Part shown: in pieces, positions 12,817 to 23,017 of the stretch
Position numbering within the stretch: position 1 is the stretch's first letter
Layout: every line of letters begins with the position of its first letter
From: Promerops cafer
Taxonomy: Eukaryota > Chordata > Aves > Passeriformes > Nectariniidae
Direction: 5' to 3'
Length of the DNA stretch: 64,000 nt
NCBI GenBank assembly: GCA_013398275.1
Contig: VZSE01013530.1
Span: forward strand, 1,612,001-1,676,000
The notes under the pieces: model-generated
Seen by the model: the letters and a program-made list of their open reading frames with translations, nothing else
Databases searched by the model: none
What the model was told of the DNA's origin: nothing
Made by a program: the position numbers and the translations under genes

Positions 12817-13380
12817 AATACATTATCTAATCCTTACGATGTAAGCAAAACAGTTTATGGGCCTTGCATGATTTAGCTTCAGAATTGAATCTAAATAATG
12901 TTTTGAGTATCATCTGCTGTGCTGAATGATGATTTAGGGTCTAGCTTTGCTCTGCAGCAGCCATCCGCAGCTGTTTCTGATCTGGCAAAATCAAAATGTT
13001 AATTTCAGCTGGTGCTTTCTCAGTTTTTGTTTTTTTTATTTCAGTGTATCAGTTTGATTGTGGCCATGTTTTGCATGCACCTACTCTTGCCGCATGTTTT
13101 TATGACTGGCTAATGTCAACATAGCAATGATTCACTCTGCTTTATGAAAGACCAAAAATGAACTTTCTCACGATGTAAGAAATGGCTCGCACGTAACCTC
13201 AGAGACTTGCTGTTCTGTCATGAAGCATATGAAATAGGTTGCAAGTAGGATTTTTAGTGCTCAGATTTTCATTTGTGTACTGTAGAATACTTCTTGGTTG
13301 TTTTACTCTGCTTGTAGGCATGTAATTTTGGAATTCAGAAAAAAAAAAGCACTAAAACTATTGAGCACTGGTGGTATGCC

Positions 13381-13407
13381 TTTTTTTCTTTTATTTTTTT
13401 TTTTTTA
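13381..13407 (+). repeat. T-rich tract in FAM13B 3' UTR
   Basis: Interrupted T homopolymer of about 27 bases. Preceded at 13340 by an A run. Confidence 0.7.
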
Positions 13408-13841
13408 ACTGCAAAGTGATCTGGGACCTTAGAGAATTATGAGGTTAATCTAGTCTTGAGACCATTTACCAATTTTATTCAGTTCCATTGTGCAATGTAC
13501 ACTTCAGTTCTTTTTCTATCAGTCTGCAGACACGGGTGTATCCAAACATTGAAACTAATGTGTACTGTATAGTGTTGTACATGAATGTTTGTGTTTTATA
13601 TACCACATGCAAAATGTCAATATGCACTATTTAAATGTTTTAAATAATATATTCCTCCTTTATAATGCTTAAATCTATATGATTCCAATATTTTTATAAG
13701 TGAGTGAGTGATCAGACTGGTTCCAATTCAGAATTAACAGCTGCTTTGTGTTTGTTATGCAGTGTTTGGCTGTTTATTCAGTATAGTAGATAAGCATGGC
13801 AACAGTTATGCTGAGTGTGTTTTGTGCCATCCTTGTTGAGC

Positions 13842-13851
13842 AATAAATAAA
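13842..13851 (+). terminator. FAM13B: FAM13B distal poly(A) signals (tandem)
   Basis: Two overlapping AATAAA hexamers (13842 and 13846). Confidence 0.55.
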
Positions 13852-13909
13852 TGGTAGAACTAGGCATTTTGTGATATAACAGTTTTACTTTGGTAAAAGC
13901 AAAACCTAT

Positions 13910-13933
13910 ATATCTATATGGATATATAGATAT
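13910..13933. repeat. perfect AT inverted repeat (hairpin) in FAM13B 3' UTR
   Basis: Ten-base arms 13910-13919 and 13924-13933 are exact reverse complements around a four-base loop GGAT. The hairpin lies about 70 bases before the last poly(A) signal. Confidence 0.7.
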
Positions 13934-14001
13934 GGAATATATATAACTAAACCAGATATAATTGCATTGCTATGTCTGGTGCTCATTGTATAGACTTTTA
14001 T

Positions 14002-14007
14002 AATAAA
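14002..14007 (+). terminator. FAM13B: FAM13B terminal poly(A) signal
   Basis: AATAAA followed within 20-30 bases by a T/GT-rich stretch (TTTATTGTCTTGTATCTTTG), the usual downstream element. Base composition changes to GC-rich immediately afterwards, which fits the end of the gene. Confidence 0.75.
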
Positions 14008-14089
14008 AGTACCTTAACCTTTATTGTCTTGTATCTTTGTTTCTCATCATGCTTTCTCCTCCACTGCCTTCTCTTAAAAACGAGTGCTG

Positions 14090-14370
14090 GGTCCTTTGCT
14101 GCTCCTGTTGGTAGCTGCAGGGCATTGTGAGGTGGGTCGGAATGCCGCGGTCCGCCCTGGTGGTGGCTCGGGTGAAACTGCCTCGGCTGGAGCCGCCTTC
14201 TCCCCGTGCCGGCTGAGCGGGAGAGGGGCCGGCGCTCCCGGCCTGACAGCCTGGATCGTGGTGCCGGCTGGGCTTCAGCTCCTGCTGGAGTGACGCAGGG
14301 CACACGGGGAGTCTGGCTGCTTCCTGCCCCAGCAGCAGCAGGCTGGGAGCAGAGCGGGCAGGGAGCCACC
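14090..14370. promoter_or_regulatory. GC/CpG-rich island just past FAM13B 3' end
   Basis: An abrupt rise in GC with many CpG dinucleotides (for example GCCGCGGTCCG and GGGGCCGGCGCTCCCGG) directly follows the AT-rich FAM13B 3' UTR. It may be an orphan island, a promoter of a non-coding transcript, or simple avian GC heterogeneity. No first exon was identified. Confidence 0.45.
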
Positions 14371-15949
14371 ACTGGGACAGTTCATTCACTGCCAGTGAAC
14401 GCACCCTCAGCTGAGCTCATCGGTTGTGTCTCTGTATCCATGAGGATCTCTCATCCCTGGAATCAGTACTGCAGCAGTTACTGCTGTTTGTGGCCAGGAA
14501 ACACTGTTCTTGCACACTGCTGCAGACACCAGGGGATGCTTTTCCTCTGAACCAAATAGCCTTTATTTCATATTATGTTGTTGTGAGTCCATAGAAAGTG
14601 GTCCAGGTCTTTAAAGCTGACTCTTGTGTTCTATTCTGTGAAGATCCACCTCTCTTCAGCCTAAGGCGTGGCAGGGGCTGAAGAACTCCTGGAGGTGAAG
14701 ACTCTGCTTGTGGATGTGTGGCACTGCAGGTAAATGGGAACAAGAAACCAGGAAGTTGAGGGAGCAAGTGAGGGAGAGGAGATGGAAGGCAGCCTTGGGC
14801 ATGTTCTTTGGGTTGGGATGGAATAACCTTCCCTCTGATCACATGGCCTTTCTCTAGAAACAGGGAAAGAAACTCTTAGGACATTGGCCTGAAGAATGAA
14901 CAAGGTTCCTACTGCTCTCTTTTACAATCCCCCATTTTTCCTTAATTACATTATTTATTCAGTGAAGCTTGCTGTGATCAGGACACTAATAAGGAAACAG
15001 AATTCCCTCAAAGACTGGTTTAGTGGGAACTGCTGCAAATCGATGTGCATTGAACTAAGATTTTAATGAGGAAAATAACTGTGTTGAACACAGAATGGAG
15101 AAGCATGTTTTTGAGTGTGCAAAAAGCTTGGTTCTATTAGGAAAATCTGTTACTGGAGAACCAGTTCTGAGACAACACAAGACCAGAGTTTTCCAAGCTT
15201 TCCCTCTTCAGACACATTTGCCTGAGCTGTTGTGTCACTGCAGGGCACAGAGCTTGCAGGGGAAAGGCTGTGGAGAGGGTGTCCCGTGCCCCAGGGGAGT
15301 GGTGTGAGGTTGAGGAGTGCTTGAAAGCCCTTTTGGGAAGTTCTGGGAGAGGAAATGTGTCCAAAGGTTTTGAAGCTCTGTATGAGAGGGCTGCCAGGAG
15401 GAGGAAAGGTTGAGGATGCCAAAGGTGCCACACACCTGCTTTTCTGCTGTCAGGCTATTGAGTAATCAGGATAAACACATAATCAGTGACCTATGTGTTC
15501 TGGGACAAGTATCCTGGTCTACTGCCTGGCAACAAGATCCCTTTGGAGGGGCAGGGAAGAGGGGTTTTGTTTTTAAAACTGGTCCCTTTAGAAGAGAGCG
15601 GATGGCTTGGCTTGGCCAGGAGACCAAAGTACAAAGTCAGTGACCCCTGGCAGGGGTACTGTGTGCCCTGTGTTCCCTGACTGTGCTGTTGGGCTGGAAC
15701 TCCCCTCCTGGGACCCTTTGAATGCCTCTGCTCCCTCCTCCGTGACCCTGCTCCTCCACACCGGGAATACACACAGGGAGAACAGAGCCCGTGTAGCAGC
15801 GTGATAATGCAGGACATCGGCTTTAAAATACAGCAGCTTGTAGGATTAGTCTAAGATTCAGGGGCTTTGGGGGCTGGGGCTGTGTGTCATGCAGGAGCCG
15901 AAATGTGCAGCAGCAGAACTTGCCTGGACAGGGACTGGGGGGAGCAGCG

Positions 15950-16510
15950 GGTGCTGCATCCCGGTGCTGGCCCCGGCTTTTCCCGTGGCAGTGTCCGGAT
16001 GGCGCCTGGGCACGTGTTTTCCTTCTGCAGCTGAGCCCTAGCGATAAACAGACAGCGGTGACTGCCCGGGCGTGCACAGCTTCTGGCCGGCACATAACTT
16101 GTCTCTAGGGCTACGGGAATACAGGGATTGAGGAGTAAAAAGGATGTTCCCGGAATCCCGGCTGCTGCAAGGATGAAGCGAAGCGCCCTCTGGTGCCGAC
16201 AGCTGCGAGCTCCTGAGCCAAGGAAAAGGTTTGCGGTTTTTCCTGAAAGCTTAAATTTATTATTTTTTTTCTCTGACGGTAACAGATACCTGCGGTAGGA
16301 ACTGTTGAGAGATAAGCATTAACCTCGGCAGCTGATGCATGAACGGAGCAAGGGTCGGGGGAAGGGAGGGCGGATGTGAGGGAACAGGTCCGGGATGCTG
16401 CCCGGGCTCGGGATCTGCTCCCTTGGTCACAGAGCTGAGTCTCAGAGCTGCCCGGAACGGGGCAGAGGAGCTGATGCCGTTTGTAGAGGCGCCTGCCCAG
16501 GGCTCCAGCA
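15950..16510. promoter_or_regulatory. second GC/CpG-rich island in intergenic interval
   Basis: Moderately CpG-rich stretch (for example CCCCGGCTTTTCCCG, GGGTCGGGGGAAGGGAGGGC and GCCCGGGCTCGGG). No transcript structure is evident. Confidence 0.4.
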
Positions 16511-16618
16511 GGGCGGGCAGTTCTTCTCAGAACAGCACCTGAAAGGTTCAGAGAAAAGACCCACAAGCAGTGGTTGTTTATACATTTATTGACAGTCCTG
16601 CTCCTCCTGTCCAGAAAT

Positions 16619-16651
16619 AAAAAAAAAAGAAGGGGGGGGGGGGGGGGGGGG
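16619..16651. repeat. A run followed by 20-G homopolymer
   Basis: An A run (with GA interruption) at 16619-16631 passes directly into twenty consecutive G at 16632-16651. Such a G run can form quadruplex structures and is prone to length error in sequencing. Confidence 0.85.
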
Positions 16652-19600
16652 TTGGTTTTGATTTAATTGTGTGAACAGTCTGTTACCAGCTGAGCTCAGG
16701 CGTTTTGCTGTGCCCTCTTTCCTGAAGCTCTACTGAATCCTTCCCTCCCTGAGGGCAGCTGTTGTCAGCCAGTATAAAAGCACGTAAAATATCTTAAAAT
16801 CACTGTGCAGTTCTTCTGCCTCTCGGGTTGTTGCTCAGTGAGGTTTCAGCAAGGACTGCAGCTGCCTGGGGATGGGAACATCTGCAGGAACAGACTCCCA
16901 CACCCTGCTGAATGCTGCCCTGGAGATGTCGCTCTGAGCTGTGACTGAGTCTCTGTCCTCAGAGCCTGGATAACTTTGAAGTTCCTTCCATTCCTGTAGC
17001 TTTGATAACTCCAAATTCAACACCAAAGGGATAAAAAAAAAAAGTCTCAAACAAAGCCAGCATGGCTGACTGGGACACCAATACCACGATCACCCCTGTA
17101 GGAAGGGATGCATGCAGCTTTGTGGGGAAAAGTGTTCCACATCTGGCTGAAAGCAGACCTTCCTTCTGGCCCTTCCAAAAAGACAGGATAGAGAAATACA
17201 CATTTCTTTTCAGAGTGGAGAGAGATGGCAGGGATTGTTGTGCAGTAATGTTTACAGCCAGCCTGGGGGCTTTTCCCTTTCTTCTTGTAGAAGTGATTTT
17301 AAAATAAAAATATGTTGCACAGACACAGACTTACCCAGCTATGGAACTGGAATAAAGACTGCTAGAAACTTTTTAGCAAAGCAAAGGGAAGTTGCAGTAA
17401 TATTTCTTCTTGCTATAGATGCAGCCTGTGACCCAATAGATTGCTGTGAAACTTGTTTGTTTTCCATACATCTGTTTCTGGTTAACGTTTGGGCAAATGT
17501 CCAGCTCACAACTTTATACAATTACTAAAACTCGCTGCTCTCGCCCTGCTGCCAATTCTGCTGTTGCAGTGTATGACCTGGCCTGAACAAGCTTTCATTT
17601 GACTTTATGGGCATAATTGGTGATTTTTCTTTTTTTATAGGTTTAGCTTTTGCTATTCCTATGATGTTAAAAATAGTGTCCTGTGAGAAATAGCTTTTGT
17701 AAGCCACAGTGGGGACAACTGAGACTCCTTTTGTATTCTTCACCTTCCAAAATGCAACCAGCAGTTTCTAAGACTATAGGAGAGAATAAAGCCTACCTTT
17801 TCCTCAGCACTCTCTCCATTGGTTTGGCCCCAGAGCACCTGGTTAGAAGCAAAGGTAGTTCCTAATTTTGGAGAAGTGTGCGCTCTCTGTCCAGAGGTCA
17901 GCAGATGTATTTGCAAATTAAAATGCAATTAAATTAGGTGTCCCATCATGAAGGCAGTCCTGAATCAAGGTCAGAACATTCTGCCTCCTTCTGCAGTTAA
18001 GAAGTAGCTACTTTTTTCATAGCTTTTGGCTACAAAACTCTGACTGCCTTCCTCTCTTACAGCCAGGCTGTCTGTACAGGTCATACCTGGCTAACACTGG
18101 GTCTAAGAAAAGGCTGGGTTTAGGGAGGCTCTTTGCCTGTGGTGATTTCCCAGCTGCTTCAATGGACGTAGCTGCCCACGTGCAAAATTTTTTTTAGATG
18201 AGCTTGGAATTTGCGTGACCCATGTTCATGATGGGGGGAGGTAATTTTAAACTCCTCTGGAAGCTTATAAACAGAATTTTCCCTTTGAGCTCCACCTTTG
18301 CAACTCACCCATGAGAAGGTAAAAGTGAACATTTATGCTGTGTGTAGGAATACCCTGAGCTCTGAGTACAGAGAAAGGCAATATGAGCCAATACTTTTAT
18401 CCAGGGAAGGAAGATGTTGACAGCATGTTTACAACATGTTGTTGTAAAGGATTTACCAGGATGCAAGGAAATAGCAGTCTGGATAGACATGGGCATCCGC
18501 CAGCAGCTCTTCCTTTAGCAGGGACCCTTCTGCAGTGCAGTAGGTGCTGGAGGCAAGGGCAAGGATGGATCCTGAATGAAAGCAGAAGCCAGGGAGACTC
18601 CAGTCCAGCTCCCTGCCCTCTCTTGGGGCTGTCATTTTGCACAGAGAAGACTGGATTGGCTTCAAAAGACCCTTGGTTAGATTTGAACAACCTGAGGTTT
18701 TTGGATGTTTTGTCATAAGCTGTATGTGTGAGACTTTACTGGCCAAACCTTTTGTATTTGTGCTGTGGCAGTTCTGGGCTTGTGCTGCTTCACACACCAC
18801 ACACATTCCAGTTTTACAGCTCTGCTGGGCTCCAGCACTTCCCTGCTCTGCCAGGATTCAGGCTGGAACAGGGTGGGTAACAAGTAGGGAGGACACAGAG
18901 CCACAGCAAGGCCAGAAAGGGGTTTGTGTGATGGACCCTGGTCTGTGCAGCCTCTTCAGGGTAGGACAGGTTAGACTGAGTCTAACCAGGCACGGATTGA
19001 GGCTCTTCCTCCTCATTGCCTCTTTAGCCAGTGCTGGCAAACACAGAGCTGGAAGTCAAGGGGTAACTCACCCCACAACAGCAAATGCAGCCAGTTCTAG
19101 GCACTTCTGAAACACTTCTTTCTCAGTTTTACTGTCTTTGCAGCTCCCTAGATTACGGGTGCAATGACAAAGAGGCAACACGAGACTTGGCAAGGGCACA
19201 GGAATTAATCACGACACGTGACTGATCTGATGGACTTCATGTAGGAGCTGTGTGGGGAGCTGAGAGCAGCCTCGGTGCCAGGGAAAAAACTGGGGGCTGC
19301 TGATAAATACAATCCCTTTGAATCATCTCAGGCCTTAATTGTCTAATATTGCTAATAACAAGTACTAATAATACAGTCTTTGGCCTTGAAAAGGCTGAGA
19401 AGTTTTTCCAACAGCCAGCAGCAACCAGTGTGCAGACCAGACAGACACCAACTATTGCCAAAAGATGGGAAGGACGGATCCGGGTCTGCTCCCTGACCTG
19501 ACTGGATCTCTGCATTTTTAATGAGTTACTGTCTTGCCACTGCTACCTGAGGAAAGGTGGCTGCATATGCCTGAGGTGCCCAGCCTTTCCTTGTGTCTTT

Positions 19601-22419
19601 ATGGAAGCATCATGCCTCAGTAAATTGGATTTCACACACAGTAAAGGTAAGAGCTCACCTGATTATCCAGAAGAGGTTCACATTAGCATTACATCCTGAG
19701 AAATACATATACATTCATGTTTATGAAATACAAACACAAATATGATTAATGCAGCTCTGGTTCCTCTGGAGAGCCAGCTGTTCTGCCTGAGAAACATCAA
19801 CTTCTCCACAGTCTCCTGCTTTGATTTAGGTGAAGATATATCCTCCACTGCTGTACCAGCCCATAGATCTCAGTTCCATGGGGATAATGAGGGGGCTGAG
19901 ATTATTTCCATCTCTCAGAAATGGGAAAGCAAAGAAGCTCAGCTTATGGAACCTGAACTGACGTAAGCCTGAATTTTTATTTTGTAAATAAATAGTTAGT
20001 CCTTGTGTTCTTCTGCATGCAAAAACTGACCACTTAAAACAGACCTTGAAATAATACTTTTCTTTACATGAAGTGCTCATGAGATATGAAGCCTTAGCAT
20101 ATTCTAGTGTCTTTATTTATTTGCTCAGTACCTTCACAAAACAGCAATTGCTTATTAATCTGGATTTCACCCAACACAGGCCAGGCAGTTTATTACTTTA
20201 AAACCTTATTTAATTACCTTAGATGAAATAACTCTGGTTTACATAGTTCATTGTTACTTAGGCATGTTCATGTGGTCTCTCATTGTGTTACATCAGTGCT
20301 AAATGAAGTGTATGAAGCAGAGCCTTTCCAGAGTATTTTTGCCTGATTCCAATTTATAAATAAGTGATTTAAATTCAGGCCTCCTGTAATTGATTCCTCC
20401 AGAGATAATAGAGGAGATAGGAACACAACATGTGCTTCTGCTCAACTGGGCTCACTCTTTCCAGTTCTTCCTGTCTCTCTGCTATGGATTTCCCAAGCCA
20501 AATACTCATCTTTAGTGTTGGCACAAAAACAAATCCACGGTTTATCTCAATATAAACAAGAGAAAAAGCTCAGCTAATTGCACTCATGGCTGTTACTGAC
20601 TGCAGAATCGTGGCACTTTCAAAACATTCCTGTGCTCAGGCAGGATTACTTGCTCAGATTGATTCCTTAGACTGAAGTCAGACCTGTCTTCAGCTCAACA
20701 ATGGCACTGGCTGTAAGTATGCTAAAAAAGTGTGGAAATTACACGTAGATGGATCCGGTGTTGTTGCCTCCTTTCAGCTGGTGGAGCTGGGCTACTCCCA
20801 ACAGCAAATTCTTGTAGTAAATATGGCTGTTGTTGTTTGGGAGGGTTAATGTTGTGTTGTGCTAGCATTTGTCCCAGCAGAGTCCATCCAACAGCGATCC
20901 CTTTGCAAACTGAAAATATTTTTTATTGAAGACTTTTTCCAGACCAAGGCTTGTATTGAGTAGATGATGCAGCGATTGGCTGGCCTACTGTTTTCCTAGG
21001 CTGATTATTCAGAAGTATCAGTATTGTTTGTGCCCAGAAGTTCTCCAAATGCATTTGAAGGAGTTGGTTGCCTTTCCTGAGCTGAAAGCACAACATTTAG
21101 CACATGGTTTTCAGGGGAACCACGAGGCAAGGCTGCTCTGAACTAACACTGGGAGCTTCTTCACTTGTTTCTCTACATGAAAACATATCTCCAAGGGAAG
21201 CTTTGCCCTCCAGAAATCAGCTCCCAGAAGTGCTCCTGTCATCCTCAGAAGAGGAGGGCTCCATGCAGAGGTGGGACGTGGCTTTGCTCGGGGAGCACGT
21301 GCTCAGCACACTGAACATCACCAGAGAGAAGGGGCAAGGAGGTGATGCTCACAGGCTGAATTTAGAGGGTGACAACAGCTTCTGACCTTGCTTTGCCATT
21401 TCCAGTTGTCACTAAGTCATGCTGCTGGGAACTGAGAGCCATTTCCAGTGCAGGGACATTTTGGGTGGATGATGTGTGGAGTAAGGGGTGAGTACTGAAT
21501 GAGGTACAGCTGACACTGTGATTGCTGGTAAAGAGTGGGAGTCACCTCAGATATTCCATGGCTTGTGTGTAAAGACATCTGTCAGAGAAATGACACAGAC
21601 TTTCCAGCCTTCCAGTGGAGCCTGTGGGCAAGCTGGGTACTGGTTTGCATCTGATCAGCTCCATCTCCAAATGTGCAACAGGGGAGTTATCTCAGTGTAT
21701 TTCATCACTTGGGCAGCCCAGAGGAGATGTGTGGTGGTAGAGCTGCAGGATTTTTGGGGGAATTTAATAGTCAGTGTTATGCAGTTCAGATTTGGGGTTT
21801 ATTTAATGGCACAGCAGTGCAGGGTGAAACTGAGGCCTCATTTTTTCTGTTCTGGAAGATGCTTGAGAGGTTTGCTGACTGTGCACCTTGATGAGGAGGT
21901 CAGGCTTGATCAACCCCACAAATTTTCTTGTAGTAACTGCAGTTGAAAGGTCTCCAGTTTTGGCTTGCTGGAGTTTGGCAAAACCATATTCTATGGTATT
22001 TAATACTGGTTTTGAACAAGGTGTCTGAACAGCAGCACACAAACTGCTCGGGTGACCCAAATCAACAGCTTGTTGAGAGTCAACAGCAAGAGAAGTTGCA
22101 ACCACTCCTTGATTAGAGGAGGGAAAACATGATAGCCCTAATGATTCATATTATAGAGGGCAGCTTTTGGGTCAAGTGTGCATGGAGAAGAAATATTGAT
22201 GTTGCCTCACTGGCATCGTGTAGTGTTAATAGGGTGTCGGCATTTAGTTTATGCTAAATATCCTATATATGCCAGATGACAAATGACAGTGGGAGCAGAC
22301 AGGGGAGGGGACAAGTGGAAAGCTTAGGAGGGTAAGAATCCATCTTTCCCAGGCTGCAGCTGATGCCAGACATTCAAAAGCTGCTTTTGACAGATCAAGC
22401 AAAGAAGAGTCACAGCTGA

Positions 22420-22844
22420 TGTTGGTTATTTAAAATTTTATTTGCCTCTAATTTATTCTCATAAAAACACTCTAATCTATTTGGTTTTAGTATTCAGATA
22501 GTACAGACTTCTGATATTATCACGAGTGATATTAGAGAAGCAGTACAAATCAAGCTACCTTAGCATGTAACCAAGCACAGGTGGAACTAAGCCCACCCAC
22601 ACTTATAAAAACTAATTAACCTGCTTTCTTAGGCTTTCTAGTTAAAATGCATACTCAGTTAATGGTTATAGTCACCAAATCATATAAATAAAATCTAACA
22701 TGGTAAAACGGGAACAGCTGAATGTGCATGAGTCAAAGTAAAAATACGTAAGTAGGTATTTTGCTAATTAGAGCAATCACCAGTTAACTGCATCTATGTC
22801 GTAACTGTCTCTTACAGGTGTGAGGTTTTCCTCTTCGTTTCCAG
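22420..22844 (-). other. MYOT: MYOT 3' UTR
   Basis: AT-rich sequence between the MYOT stop codon and the tandem poly(A) signals. The cleavage position near 22420 is inferred. Confidence 0.7.
22437..22457 (-). terminator. MYOT: MYOT poly(A) signals
   Basis: On the minus strand two AATAAA hexamers lie at 22452-22457 and 22437-22442, about 390 bases after the MYOT stop codon. This gives a short 3' UTR, comparable in scale with the mammalian gene. Confidence 0.7.
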
Positions 22845-23017
22845 TTAAAGTTCATCACTTTCATACAGTCCAGACTGCTCAGCCAAACGCTGAAACTCCC
22901 CTTCTGGTGAGAAAGCTTGTTTCACATCCAGTCCTCTTCCATTAAGTGCCAAATACTTGCTAAAAGTTGGTCGAACCCGTAACTGCTTTGGGGCTGGAAG
23001 TGGCTTATTTGTATGTG
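22845..23017 (-). CDS. MYOT: MYOT terminal coding exon
   Basis: Acceptor CTCTCTTCCAG. It encodes HTNKPLPAPKQLRVRPTFSK, YLALNGRGLDVKQAFSPEGE and FQRLAEQSGLYESDEL, then TAA at 22845-22847. Differs from the human C terminus at only a few positions as I remember it. Confidence 0.96.

Larger units (their letters stand above)
11812..14025 (+). other. FAM13B: FAM13B 3' UTR
   Basis: Roughly 2.2 kb of AT-rich sequence follows the stop codon and runs without recognised coding to a cluster of poly(A) signals near 13842 and 14002. It contains a T-rich tract (13381-13407) and a perfect AT hairpin (13910-13933). An earlier AATAAA at 12811 could give a shorter transcript. The 3' end is inferred from signals, not seen in RNA. 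Confidence 0.8.
14026..22419. other. intergenic interval between convergent FAM13B and MYOT
   Basis: About 8.4 kb with no exon I can support on either strand. It holds two GC-rich islands (14090-14370 and about 15950-16510) and an A/G homopolymer pair (16619-16651). In human the gene PKD2L2 lies between MYOT and FAM13B. No polycystin-like segment was recognised here. Open frames in this stretch are short and follow GC content. Confidence 0.75.

Noticed and set aside
14084..14550. Overlapping open frames of 70-127 codons in the first GC island
   Set aside because: Present on both strands and in several frames at once, as expected from GC-rich sequence. No homology.
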